Assembly: GCA_965218865.1 (NCBI GenBank)
Contig: CBDCME010000030.1
Location: 1-47,947 of the forward strand
Direction of reading: 5' to 3'
DNA: 47,947 bases
Source: CBDCME01 sp965218865
GTDB taxonomy: Bacteria; Pseudomonadota; Alphaproteobacteria; JAAXGF01
Positions 16,274 to 25,526 of this stretch are shown piece by piece. Below the pieces are notes generated by a model. The model was not told where the DNA came from. It did no database searches and was given only the letters and a program-made list of their open reading frames with translations. Every line of letters starts with the position of its first letter. Position 1 is the first letter of the stretch. The translations under genes were made by a program, and so were the position numbers.

Positions 16274-18153
16274 TGCCGCCCTACGAATCCAAGACCGACA
16301 TATTCAAGCGGGCGCTTACCGCCGCCACACGCGCGCTTTCGGGCAACCACGTGCTGACCGTTGGATTCGGCCACGACGAACCGGCGCTTCGTGGCGACGC
16401 CGCGCACTTGACGACGCCCCCGGAGTCGCTGGCGCCCTCCGACGTGGATAAGCTCCGCGGCCAAGCCGACGCCCTTGCGCTTCAGGTTCGTTACCACAAC
16501 GACGAAACCCACGAAAGATACAAACCCGGAGGCGAATTGGCCCTGGCCATTTTCGAGGCGGTCGAACAGGCGCGGGTCGAATCGATCGGCACGCGCCGGA
16601 TGAAAGGGGTGGCCCAAAATCTTGCCGCGGCGCTTCACGAGCGTCTCGGCAAACATGGCCTCGAGAACGTCACCGACCTCTCGCAAGCGCCGTTGCCCGA
16701 GATAATTGGCCTTCTCGTCCGGCAAAGACTGACCGGCAAGCAACCGCCGGCCGACACCTCGGCGTTGGTCACTCTTTGCGATGACTGGCTGGCGACGAAG
16801 GCCGGGCCGACGTTCGCCCAGCTGGCACACCATGTCGATGATCAGGTCGAATTCGCCCGCACCCTGCGCCGCCTCCTATTCGAACTGGAACTCGCCGAGG
16901 ACCGCCCCGGCAATAAAGAAGACATGGATGCGCACGAGGATGGCGACGGCCTCGATTCCGGCGGAGGATCCACCGAGGGCGACGATGACGGCGGCGACGG
17001 CACCACGCTCGCAGCACACGGCGAGGCCGAGGAAGGAGATTCCGATCGAGGCGACGCCAAGGTCGAAGCGGGTGAGCCGAAGGACGATCCCGAAGCCGGG
17101 AGCGGCGCGAAGGAAACCGGCCATGCCGAGTCCCCCTGGCGCTCGGAGGGATCGTGGTCGAATGAAGCCGAGCGGTCTCGTTACAAGGTCTACCTCGACG
17201 AATACGATGAAATCGTGGAGTCCACCCAACTTTGCGATTCGGTGGAGTTGACGCGCCTTCGAGCCCAGCTCGACCACCAGCTCGCCGGCATGGGAACGAT
17301 CACCGCCAAACTCGCCAATCGTCTGCAACGTCGTCTCCTCGCCAAACAGCAGCGTTCCTGGGAATTCGATCTCGATGATGGCATCCTCGACACGGACCGC
17401 CTGGCGCGGATCGTCGCCAATCCACTGAACGCGCCTTCGTACAAACGCGAAAAGGAAAGCGATTTTCGCGATACCGTTGTCACTCTGTTGATCGACAATT
17501 CGGGTTCGATGCGCGGACGCCCGATCACGGTCGCGGCAACGAGCGCCGACCTCCTTGCGCGGACTCTCGAGCGTTGCGGGGTCAAGGTCGAGATTCTCGG
17601 TTTCACGACCCGCGCCTGGAAGGGCGGCCAATCGCGCGAGCACTGGGTGAAGGGTGACAAACCGCGCGACCCCGGACGTCTCAACGACTTGCGACACATC
17701 ATCTACAAATCGGCCGACGCTCCCTGGCGGCGGACGCGCAAGAATTTGGGACTGATGTTGCGGGAAGGATTGCTGAAAGAAAACATCGACGGCGAAGCGC
17801 TTCTATGGGCCCACGAACGGCTGATTACCCGAGCCGAGCAGCGGCGTATCCTGATCGTCATCTCGGACGGCGCCCCGGTCGACGACAGCACCCTATCGGT
17901 CAACGGCGGCAACTACCTCGAACGGCATTTGCGCGACGTCATCGCTTGGATCGAAACCCGATCGCCGGTGGATCTCCTTGCCATCGGCATCGGCCATGAC
18001 GTCACTCGCTATTACCGACGCGCGGTAACCATTACCGATCCCGAACAACTCGGTGGCACCATGATGAACAAGCTGACCGAGCTGTTCGACGAGGAACAGC
18101 CCTCGCCACGGCGCCGCTCGCGCGGCCCCCGGCGCCGGCCGGCTTACCACTGA
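16273..18153 (+). CDS. cobT: Aerobic cobaltochelatase subunit CobT
   Basis: 626 aa from ATG 16273, one base into the cobS stop. An N-terminal helical domain (YHNDETHERYKPGGE) is followed by a long acidic low-complexity linker (about residues 215-300, rich in Asp, Glu and Gly) and a C-terminal von Willebrand A domain with the MIDAS motif DNSGSMRG and later VISDGAPVDDSTLS. CobT partners CobS in the chelatase motor, the two resembling the BchI/BchD pair of magnesium chelatase. The basic tail RRRSRGPRRR ends the protein. Confidence 0.96.
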   Translation: MPPYESKTDIFKRALTAATRALSGNHVLTVGFGHDEPALRGDAAHLTTPPESLAPSDVDKLRGQADALALQVRYHNDETHERYKPGGELALAIFEAVEQARVESIGTRRMKGVAQNLAAALHERLGKHGLENVTDLSQAPLPEIIGLLVRQRLTGKQPPADTSALVTLCDDWLATKAGPTFAQLAHHVDDQVEFARTLRRLLFELELAEDRPGNKEDMDAHEDGDGLDSGGGSTEGDDDGGDGTTLAAHGEAEEGDSDRGDAKVEAGEPKDDPEAGSGAKETGHAESPWRSEGSWSNEAERSRYKVYLDEYDEIVESTQLCDSVELTRLRAQLDHQLAGMGTITAKLANRLQRRLLAKQQRSWEFDLDDGILDTDRLARIVANPLNAPSYKREKESDFRDTVVTLLIDNSGSMRGRPITVAATSADLLARTLERCGVKVEILGFTTRAWKGGQSREHWVKGDKPRDPGRLNDLRHIIYKSADAPWRRTRKNLGLMLREGLLKENIDGEALLWAHERLITRAEQRRILIVISDGAPVDDSTLSVNGGNYLERHLRDVIAWIETRSPVDLLAIGIGHDVTRYYRRAVTITDPEQLGGTMMNKLTELFDEEQPSPRRRSRGPRRRPAYH

Positions 18154-18197
18154 AACCTCCCTGCCGGGATCCAGGAGGCTGACTTACTCGTGATGGA

Positions 18198-18488
18198 TTA
18201 CTCCGCCTTGGTGCTCGCCTTCTTGATTCGCCGTTTGAAACGCCGTACTCCGAGCGAAAGTTTGGCATCGGACGTCGCCAGAAGATAGGCGTCGAGTCCG
18301 CCGTGATGATCGACGGTACGGAGAGCTTGAGCGCAAGCGCGCAGGCGGATCGTTTCCCCCAGGACGTCGCTGTAGAGCGAGGTATCATGAAGATTTGGCA
18401 AAAAACGTCGGCGCGTCCTATTGTGCGCGTGACTGACGTTGTTTCCGGTGATAACGCTCTTACCTGTCAGCGCGCAAACTCGCGCCAT
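18198..18488 (-). CDS. rpmB: 50S ribosomal protein L28
   Basis: 96 aa with the L28 core: MARVCALTGKSVITGNNVSH, NRTRRRFLPNLH and a basic C-terminal end (GVRRFKRRIKKA). The start at 18488 fits the universal MAR/MSR opening; an upstream extension is unconserved. It lies convergent with cobT, 44 bp apart, with a weak CCTCC ... GGAGG inverted repeat between them (18160-18180) that could help termination. A structural protein of the large ribosomal subunit. Confidence 0.96.
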   Translation of the reverse strand: MARVCALTGKSVITGNNVSHAHNRTRRRFLPNLHDTSLYSDVLGETIRLRACAQALRTVDHHGGLDAYLLATSDAKLSLGVRRFKRRIKKASTKAE

Positions 18489-18549
18489 CGGAATTGTCCC
18501 CGTTTGTTCACTTGCGGTCGACGACCTATAGACAGAGGGCGAGGAGGGG

Positions 18550-19587
18550 TCAAGCTGATTCCGCCGGGGCGGATCCGGGAGCGGACTTCGTCGACGCCGA
18601 GGGCGAGACATCCGCCTCGCCGTGAAAAGCGTCGAGCAGTCGCCGCGCGCCGGCCTGGGGCGAAAGCTTACCGACCCGCACCCGCGCCTCGATCTCGGCC
18701 GCCAGGCGCTCGACGCTCGGATGGTCGCGGAACGCGGCGCTCAAACCATCACGGATTTCGGTCCACATCCAGGCCCGCGCTTGGTCGCCGCGGCGCCTCG
18801 CGAGATCGCCGCTCTCGGAAAGGGCGGCGCGGAAGCTTTCCACGGCCTCCCACACGGCCCCGATCCCGTCGCGTTCGATGGCGGAACATTGCATGACCCG
18901 CGGCGACCAGGCCGGGCTCCCGCGAGCCAATATTTTCAGCGCCGCCCGGTAGTCGCCGGCGACGCGCCCGGCCGCCTCGGCCAGATCGCCATCGCTCTTG
19001 GTGACTACGATGAGATCGGCCAGCTCGACGATCCCCTTTTTCAGACCCTGGACGTCGTCGCCGGCGCCGGGGGCGAGAAGAAGCATGAACAAATCGACCA
19101 TGTCGGCGACCGCGGTTTCCGATTGTCCCACCCCGACCGTCTCCACGAGCAGAACGTCGTATCCGGCCGCCTCGCAGGCGATCATGGCCTCGCGCGTGCG
19201 CCGGGCCACGCCCCCCAAGGTGTCACCCGCCGGCGAGGGGCGGATGAAGGCGTCGGAACTGGACGCGAGCCGGCCCATCCGCGTCTTGTCGGCGAGCAAG
19301 GATCCACCGCTCCGTTTGCTCGACGGATCGACGGCGAGCACGGCAACCCGGTGTTCGGCGCCGATGACGTGCAGGCCGAGGGCCTCGATGAAAGTGGATT
19401 TGCCTACTCCCGGAGCTCCCGAGATGCCGATTCGGATCACCTTCCCACTGTGTGGGAGCAAATGCGCCAACAGCTTCTCGGCCCGTTCCCGGTGATCGGG
19501 CCGGGTCGATTCGATCAGGGTGATCGCTCCCGCGAGCGACCTGGTGTCACCCGCGACGATCCGGCTTTCGAGCGCTTCGTTCGCCAA
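18550..19587 (-). CDS. meaB: Methylmalonyl-CoA mutase-associated GTPase MeaB
   Basis: 345 aa P-loop GTPase of the MeaB/ArgK family. Walker A GAPGVGKSTFIEALG, switch motifs AVDPSSKRSGGSLLADKTRM and VETVGVGQSE, and the nucleotide-base motif VVTKSDGD are all present. MeaB guards the mutase: it gates adenosylcobalamin loading and ejects inactivated cofactor using GTP. It lies 24 bp downstream of the mutase gene on the same strand, so they are co-transcribed. The C-terminal 25 residues are low-complexity. Confidence 0.95.
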   Translation of the reverse strand: MANEALESRIVAGDTRSLAGAITLIESTRPDHRERAEKLLAHLLPHSGKVIRIGISGAPGVGKSTFIEALGLHVIGAEHRVAVLAVDPSSKRSGGSLLADKTRMGRLASSSDAFIRPSPAGDTLGGVARRTREAMIACEAAGYDVLLVETVGVGQSETAVADMVDLFMLLLAPGAGDDVQGLKKGIVELADLIVVTKSDGDLAEAAGRVAGDYRAALKILARGSPAWSPRVMQCSAIERDGIGAVWEAVESFRAALSESGDLARRRGDQARAWMWTEIRDGLSAAFRDHPSVERLAAEIEARVRVGKLSPQAGARRLLDAFHGEADVSPSASTKSAPGSAPAESA

Positions 19588-19611
19588 GGAGCGCCGTTCG
19601 TCCGCGCCGCC

Positions 19612-21762
19612 TCACGCCGCCTGGCGTTGGCGCGAGAGGAGGCGAATGACTTCGGCGGCGGCGTCGGGAATTTTCGTCCCCGGCCCGAAGATCGCGGCGA
19701 CACCCGCCGAACGTAACCGGTCATGATCCTGGGGTGGCACGATACCGCCGCAAATCACCATGATGTTGTCGGCGCCACACTCCCGGAGCGCCGCGACCAT
19801 TTCCGGCAACAAGGATTTGTGGGCCCCCGCCTGGGTCGAAACCCCGACCAGATGAACGTCGTTTTCGATTGCCTGCGCCGCGGCTTCCTGCGGGGTCTGG
19901 AACAGGGCTCCGAGATCGACGTCGAATCCGATATCGGCGAAAGCCGAGGCGATCACCTTGGCACCGCGATCGTGGCCGTCCTGGCCGAGCTTGACCACGA
20001 GCATCCGCGGACGCCGGCCCTCGGCCTCGGCGAAGGCGGCAACTTGCCGCTGAATCGCGGCGAATTTCTCGTCGTCTCCGTAGACGGCGCCGTAAACGCC
20101 GGCAACGGTGCTCGATTCCGCCCGATAACGGCCAAAGACGTCCGCCAAAATCTCGGAGATCTCACCGACCGTGGCCCGGGCGCGCGCCGCCCCCACGCTG
20201 AGAGCGAGGAGATTGCCCTTGCCGATCCGGGCCGCCTCACCGAGTGCTCCCAGCGCCCGCGCCACCGCCTCCATATCGCGATGACCGCGCACTTTGCCGA
20301 GGCGGGCCACCTGGGCCTCGCGCACGGCCTGGTTATCGATGTCACGGATGGCGATGGCTTCGTCGTCACTGGACTGGTACTTGTTGACCCCGACAATCGT
20401 CTCCTCGGCGCGATCGATTTGAGCCTGGCGTCGGGCGGCGCTTTCCTCGATCGCGCGCTTGGGCAGGCCGCCTTCGATCGCCTTGGTCATGCCACCCCGT
20501 TCCTCGATCTCGTCGATCAGGCTTCCTGCCGCCCGGGCCACGCTTTGGGTGAGATGTTCGACGTAATAGCTTCCGGCGAGGGGATCGACGACACGCTGGA
20601 TCCCGGTTTCCTCGGCCAGGATCAGCTGCGTGTTCCGGGCCACTCGGGCGGCGCCGTCGCTGGGCAGGGCCCAGGCCTCGTCGTAGGCGTTCGTGTGCAG
20701 GCTCTGGGTGCCGCCGAGCACCGCCGCCAACGCCTCGTAGGCGGTGCGGACGACGTTGTTGTACGGTTCCTGGGCCGTGAGTGAGACCCCCGAGGTCTGA
20801 CAATGGGTACGCAATGCCAGCGATCTCGGATCCTTGGGGGAAAATTGTTGCATCAACCGGGCCCACATCAGCCTTGCCGCGCGCAACTTCGCGATTTCCA
20901 TGAAGAAGTTCATGCCGACCGCGAAAAAAAACGAAAGCCGGGGCGCGAAAGCGTCGGTCTCCAGGCCGCGACCGAGAGCGGCGCGAACGTATTCGAGGCC
21001 GTCCGCCAAGGTAAAGGCCAGCTCCTGCACCGCCGTCGCGCCGGCTTCGTGGATGTGGTAGCCGGAAATCGATATCGAATTGAAGCGCGGCATGTGTTCG
21101 GCGGTGAAGGCAATGATGTCGGCGATAATCCGCATGCTGGGCGCCGGCGGATAAATATAAGTATTTCGGACCATGAACTCCTTCAGGATATCGTTTTGGA
21201 TCGTCCCGGAAAGCCGCGCGGGTTCGACCCCCTGTTCCTCCGCCGCGACGATGAACCCGGCGAGCACCGGCAGAACCGCGCCGTTCATGGTCATCGAAAC
21301 GCTCATACGATCGAGGGGAATACCGTCGAACAATATTTTCATATCCTCGACCGAATCGATCGCGACGCCCGCCAGGCCGACGTCTCCGGAAACCCGCGGA
21401 TGATCCGAATCATATCCGCGGTGGGTCGGCAGATCGAAGGCGACCGACAAGCCCTTCTGTCCCGAAGCGAGGGCCTTACGGTAAAAGGCGTTCGACTCCT
21501 CGGCGCTGGAGAAGCCCGCGTACTGGCGAATCGTCCAGGGGCGGTTGGTGTACATCGTCGCCCGGGGACCGCGGAGGTAGGGCGGCAACCCCGGAACCGT
21601 GCCCAGGTGTTCGATCTCCTCAAGGTCGGCCGCCGTGTAGAGTGCCTTCACGGCGATGCCCTCGGAGGTGTTCCAGGTCAGGGAATCGGGATCGGCACCG
21701 GCGAGTTCCTTACGGGCCAGGGTGACCCACTCATCGAGTTTCGCCTTGGTGACCTCGGACAT
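19612..21762 (-). CDS. scpA: Methylmalonyl-CoA mutase, large subunit
   Basis: 716 aa. The N-terminal TIM-barrel substrate domain includes RPWTIRQYAGFSSAEESN, GLSVAFDLPTHRGYDSD and QNDILKEFMVRNTYIYPP. The C-terminal cobalamin-binding domain has the base-off DGHDRGAKV motif whose His ligates cobalt, then GVSTQAGAHKSLLPE. It interconverts (R)-methylmalonyl-CoA and succinyl-CoA using adenosylcobalamin, in propionate and branched-chain catabolism. There is no small-subunit gene beside it, so it may work as a homodimer. It forms an operon with meaB. Confidence 0.96.
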   Translation of the reverse strand: MSEVTKAKLDEWVTLARKELAGADPDSLTWNTSEGIAVKALYTAADLEEIEHLGTVPGLPPYLRGPRATMYTNRPWTIRQYAGFSSAEESNAFYRKALASGQKGLSVAFDLPTHRGYDSDHPRVSGDVGLAGVAIDSVEDMKILFDGIPLDRMSVSMTMNGAVLPVLAGFIVAAEEQGVEPARLSGTIQNDILKEFMVRNTYIYPPAPSMRIIADIIAFTAEHMPRFNSISISGYHIHEAGATAVQELAFTLADGLEYVRAALGRGLETDAFAPRLSFFFAVGMNFFMEIAKLRAARLMWARLMQQFSPKDPRSLALRTHCQTSGVSLTAQEPYNNVVRTAYEALAAVLGGTQSLHTNAYDEAWALPSDGAARVARNTQLILAEETGIQRVVDPLAGSYYVEHLTQSVARAAGSLIDEIEERGGMTKAIEGGLPKRAIEESAARRQAQIDRAEETIVGVNKYQSSDDEAIAIRDIDNQAVREAQVARLGKVRGHRDMEAVARALGALGEAARIGKGNLLALSVGAARARATVGEISEILADVFGRYRAESSTVAGVYGAVYGDDEKFAAIQRQVAAFAEAEGRRPRMLVVKLGQDGHDRGAKVIASAFADIGFDVDLGALFQTPQEAAAQAIENDVHLVGVSTQAGAHKSLLPEMVAALRECGADNIMVICGGIVPPQDHDRLRSAGVAAIFGPGTKIPDAAAEVIRLLSRQRQAA

Positions 21763-21839
21763 GCGCCGCCTTTTCAGCAGTGAAAAATAAAAGTATGGCT
21801 AGCCTCCCGGCCAACGTCAACGTGGCCGATCCAGGCCTT

Positions 21840-22986
21840 CTAGACGCCGCCCGTTGGTTGCTCTTCCAGCGCTTCCGGCGCTGCCGTCCCACCCACCCGG
21901 GCCGCGAGAGCCGCGGCCATGAAATCGTTCAGATCGCCGTCCAGCACCGCCGTGGTATTGCCGGTCTCGATACCGGTTCTCAGATCCTTGACCAGTTGAT
22001 AAGGATGGAGAACGTAGGAGCGGATATGGTGTCCCCAGCCGATGTCGGGCTTGCCGGCGTTGAGCGCTTGGGCCTCCTGCTCCTTTTTTTGGAGCTCGAG
22101 TTCGAAGAGACGGGCGCGAAGCATGTCCATAGATTCGGACCGGTTCCGGTGCTGGGACCGATTCGATTGGCATTGGACCACGATCCCGGTCGGCAAATGG
22201 GTGATACGGACGGCGCTGTCGGTCTTGTTGACGTGTTGGCCGCCGGCGCCGGACGAGCGATAGGTGTCGACGCGGAGATCCTTATCGTTGACCTCGATCT
22301 CGATCGAATCGTCGACCACCGGATAGACCCAGACACTGGCGAAACTCGTGTGTCGGCGCGAGCTCGCGTCGAAGGGAGAAATCCTGACCAAGCGGTGGAC
22401 GCCGCTTTCCGTCTTGCACCAGCCATAGGCGTTGTCGCCGGCGACGCGAAGCGTCACGGATTTCAGTCCCGCCTCCTCTCCGGGGCTCTCCTCGACCCAG
22501 CTCACCGTGTAACCTTGGCGCTCGGACCAACGGACGTACATCCGCACCAGCATCTGGGCCCAGTCCTGGCTTTCCGTACCCCCGGCACCGGCGTGAATCT
22601 CAAGGTAACAATCGTTGCCGTCCACCTCTCCGGAAAGCAGGCTTTCAATGCGCAGGCGACCAGCCCGCCGCGCCAGCGCGCGCAAGGCGCCGAGGACGTC
22701 GGCGATGGTCTCCTCGTCCCCCTCGGCCTCGCCAAGCTCGGCTAGGTCAACGTTGTCGCCGAGCTCGCGTTCGAGCTCCCGATAGGTCGAAATGGTGTTC
22801 TCGAGTCGGGTGCGATCCCGCATGATCGCCTGTGCCGCCTGGGGATCATCCCAAAGGCCGGGATCCTCGGCGCGTCCGTTCAACTCCTCGAGCCTGCGCA
22901 GGGCGCTGTCCCAGTCAAAGGTGCCTCCTCAGCAGCGCCAGCGACTGCTTGATATCCTCCGCCAGGCTTTCGACCTCGGAACGCAT
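21840..22986 (-). CDS. prfB: Peptide chain release factor 2, with programmed +1 frameshift
   Basis: Translated in two frames. The first 23 codons start at ATG 22986 (MRSEVESLAEDIKQSLALL) and end at a TGA (22915-22917). A +1 slip there enters the main frame (DWDSALRRLEELNG ...), giving about 371 residues. RF2 signatures are the SPF tripeptide (RISPFDASSRRH) that reads UGA/UAA and the GGQ hydrolysis motif (SGAGGQHVNKTDS). RF2 recognises UGA, so low RF2 stalls at this codon and raises frameshifting: classical autoregulation. It lies downstream of the PBP1A gene on the same strand, in the common alphaproteobacterial order amidase-PBP1A-prfB. Confidence 0.95.
22914..22929 (-). promoter_or_regulatory. 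prfB programmed frameshift site
   Basis: On the minus strand the slip heptamer CTTTGAC is preceded by an internal Shine-Dalgarno-like AGGAGG (22924-22929) three bases before the CTT codon. This matches the known RF2 recoding site, where the SD-anticodon pairing plus a slow UGA pushes ribosomes +1. Confidence 0.93.
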
Positions 22987-23069
22987 GATGGCCTCTCGTT
23001 CGCCTTCTCGATGCGGGAAATGTACACAGTCGCGGCCCGAGGGGGAAGCCACGGAACGGCAGGCGAGAT

Positions 23070-25445
23070 TCAGTAGAGGCCACCTTGATTCGGTTCGGCG
23101 ATCGTCCGGGTCGGCGCGGTTCCCGGTTTGAATGCCTCGACGATGATCCGACGCGGCTCCGTATTCATGCCAGGCAACAATCCCGTGTCCGCGTCCACGC
23201 GGACGTTTTCTATGCCGGAGGGAACGCGAAACGGAATGTTGGGAACGGAGGCAAGCGCGTTGGCCATGAATTCCTTGAAAATCGGCACCGCGACCCGCGA
23301 ACCGCTCTCCTTGCGGCCGAGAGTTCGGGGTTGGTCGAAGCCGACGAAGACACCGGCGACGAGATCGGGCGAGAAACCAATAAACCAGGTATCGGCGAAA
23401 TTGTTCGTGGTTCCGGTCTTGCCTCCGAGGGATTTCCCAAGTGAGCGAATTCTGATACCGGTGCCGCGCTCGACGACGCCGCTCAACATCGACACCATTT
23501 GATACGCCGTGGCGGGATTCAGGATTTGCTCGCGCTCGTCGGGTATGGCGGGAGGATTCATATCGGGCAAACTCGAAAGCTGGCAACCTTCACAGGTTCG
23601 TTGATCGCGCCGGAAAATCGTCCGTCCATGGCGATCCTGAATCCGTTCGATCAGTTCGGGCGTGATCCGCTTTCCCCCGTTGACGATCATCGCGTAAGCG
23701 GTGGTAAGACGGAGCAACGTCGTTTCCCCCGCCCCCAGAGCCATCGACAGATGTCTCGGCAAGGTGTCGACGACTCCCATGTCCTCGGCGTATGTCGCGA
23801 CCTGGTCCATGCCAACCGCGCGGGCGAGTCGGACCGTCATCAGGTTGCGCGATTTCTCGATCCCGAGCCTAAGCGTCGACGGGCCATAGAAACGGGTCGT
23901 ATAGTTGGCCGGTTTCCACTTCGGCAGTCCCGGGCCTTGCTCCAAGACGATCGGCGCGTCGTCGATCAAGTTCGAGGGCGAAAAACCGTTGTCCAGAGCG
24001 GCAAGATAGACCACCGGTTTGAACGCCGAACCGGGTTGCCGCCAGGCCTGGGTCGCGCGGTTGAAGTGGCTGTGGTCGAGTCCAAGACCGCCGACCATCG
24101 CGAGCACCCGACCGGTATGAGGGTTGATGATCACGAGGGCGCCGCCAACGTCGGGGACCTGACGCAGGCCGAAGAGCGACGCGTCGATTTCCGACTCTTC
24201 ATCCGCGGCCAACGGTTCCACCAACACCACGTTTCCGACCCCGACGACGTCGCCCGGAGCCTTGACCTGCGGCCCCAAGCGCTGATGGGCCCGCGAGGGT
24301 CGGGCCCATTTGAGATCTTCAATGGGAATGATACCCGAGGAGCGGTCGGCGAAGCCGACCCGGACCGCGTCCGCCGTCAACTCGGTAACCACGGCCCGAC
24401 GCCAGGAGGGCAACATTCCGGGGACCGGTCGCGCCAACGCCTCCCCCCAATCGGAATCGAGCGCCACGTGCCCCACCGGACCACGCCAACCATGGCGGCG
24501 ATCATAAGCAATCAAGCCGTTGATCAACGCTGTCTCGGCGATCGCCTGCAATTCCGGTTCGAGCGTCGTCCGAACCGAGAGGCCGCCCCGGTAAAGGCCG
24601 TCCTCTCCGTACCGCCGCAAGAGCTCGCGGCGAACTTCCTCGGTAAAGTATTCGGCCGAAACGAATTCGGTGGGATCCCGCCGCTGAACGATCAGATCTC
24701 CCGCCATCGCCTTGGTTGCCTTGGTGAGGCTGATAAAACCGTTGTCCGCCATCCGTTCCAGGACCCAATCGCGGCGCGCCTTGGCCGCGTCGTAATGGCG
24801 AATCGGATGGTAATTGTTCGGTGCCTTGGGAAGAGCGGCGAGGTAGGCTGCCTCAGCGACCGTCAAATTATCCAATGATTTGTTGAAATAGTTCAGCGAC
24901 GCCGCGGCGACCCCGTAGGAACCCAGGCCAAGATAGATTTCGTTGAGATAGAGTTCGAGGATTCGATCCTTGGACATCACTCTTTCCATCCTCAGGGCGA
25001 GAATTGCCTCCTTGGCCTTGCGTTCGACCGATACCTCGCTGCTTAGGAGGAAGTTCTTGGCGACTTGTTGCGTGATTGTCGAACCGCCTTGCGGACGGCG
25101 GTTGCTATTAGCGTTCGCCAAATTGGTGACGACGGCGCGGGCGATGCTCAGGATGTCGACGCCGGGATGGTCGTAGAAGTTTTTGTCCTCGGCCGCCAGG
25201 AAAGCGTTGATCACTCTTTTCGGCATCGCCGAAACAGGAATGAAGATACGATTTTCGATCGCGTACTCGTCCAGAAGCCGCCCATCGCCGGCGTGGACCC
25301 GTGTCACGACCGGGGGTTCGTAATCCGCGAGTTGTTGATAATCGGGCAGTCCCCGCCCGAAATAATAGAAACCGTAAAGAACGCCACCGCCGGCGATAAC
25401 GCCGAGCACAACGATGGAAACCAGGATCGCGACGAGAATTCGCAT
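23070..25445 (-). CDS. mrcA: Penicillin-binding protein 1A (bifunctional transglycosylase/transpeptidase)
   Basis: 791 aa from ATG 25445; a TTG six codons upstream is less likely. One N-terminal membrane anchor (ILVAILVSIVVLGVIAG). Glycosyltransferase domain GT51 with catalytic Glu in AAEDKNFYDHPG and the GGSTITQQVAKN motif. An OB-like insert follows, then the transpeptidase domain with the active Ser in PGSAFKPVVYL (SxxK), SRN (KSRNLMT) and KTGTTNN. It polymerises and cross-links peptidoglycan in the periplasm. It lies 82 bp after the amidase gene, fitting a cell-wall operon. Confidence 0.95.
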   Translation of the reverse strand: MRILVAILVSIVVLGVIAGGGVLYGFYYFGRGLPDYQQLADYEPPVVTRVHAGDGRLLDEYAIENRIFIPVSAMPKRVINAFLAAEDKNFYDHPGVDILSIARAVVTNLANANSNRRPQGGSTITQQVAKNFLLSSEVSVERKAKEAILALRMERVMSKDRILELYLNEIYLGLGSYGVAAASLNYFNKSLDNLTVAEAAYLAALPKAPNNYHPIRHYDAAKARRDWVLERMADNGFISLTKATKAMAGDLIVQRRDPTEFVSAEYFTEEVRRELLRRYGEDGLYRGGLSVRTTLEPELQAIAETALINGLIAYDRRHGWRGPVGHVALDSDWGEALARPVPGMLPSWRRAVVTELTADAVRVGFADRSSGIIPIEDLKWARPSRAHQRLGPQVKAPGDVVGVGNVVLVEPLAADEESEIDASLFGLRQVPDVGGALVIINPHTGRVLAMVGGLGLDHSHFNRATQAWRQPGSAFKPVVYLAALDNGFSPSNLIDDAPIVLEQGPGLPKWKPANYTTRFYGPSTLRLGIEKSRNLMTVRLARAVGMDQVATYAEDMGVVDTLPRHLSMALGAGETTLLRLTTAYAMIVNGGKRITPELIERIQDRHGRTIFRRDQRTCEGCQLSSLPDMNPPAIPDEREQILNPATAYQMVSMLSGVVERGTGIRIRSLGKSLGGKTGTTNNFADTWFIGFSPDLVAGVFVGFDQPRTLGRKESGSRVAVPIFKEFMANALASVPNIPFRVPSGIENVRVDADTGLLPGMNTEPRRIIVEAFKPGTAPTRTIAEPNQGGLY

Positions 25446-25526
25446 CAGGCAGTGCACCGACAAGGCGAGGACGACCGACGACCAATAAACCTACCATGAT
25501 ATAGGTAACCGACGAATATGGTCTAT

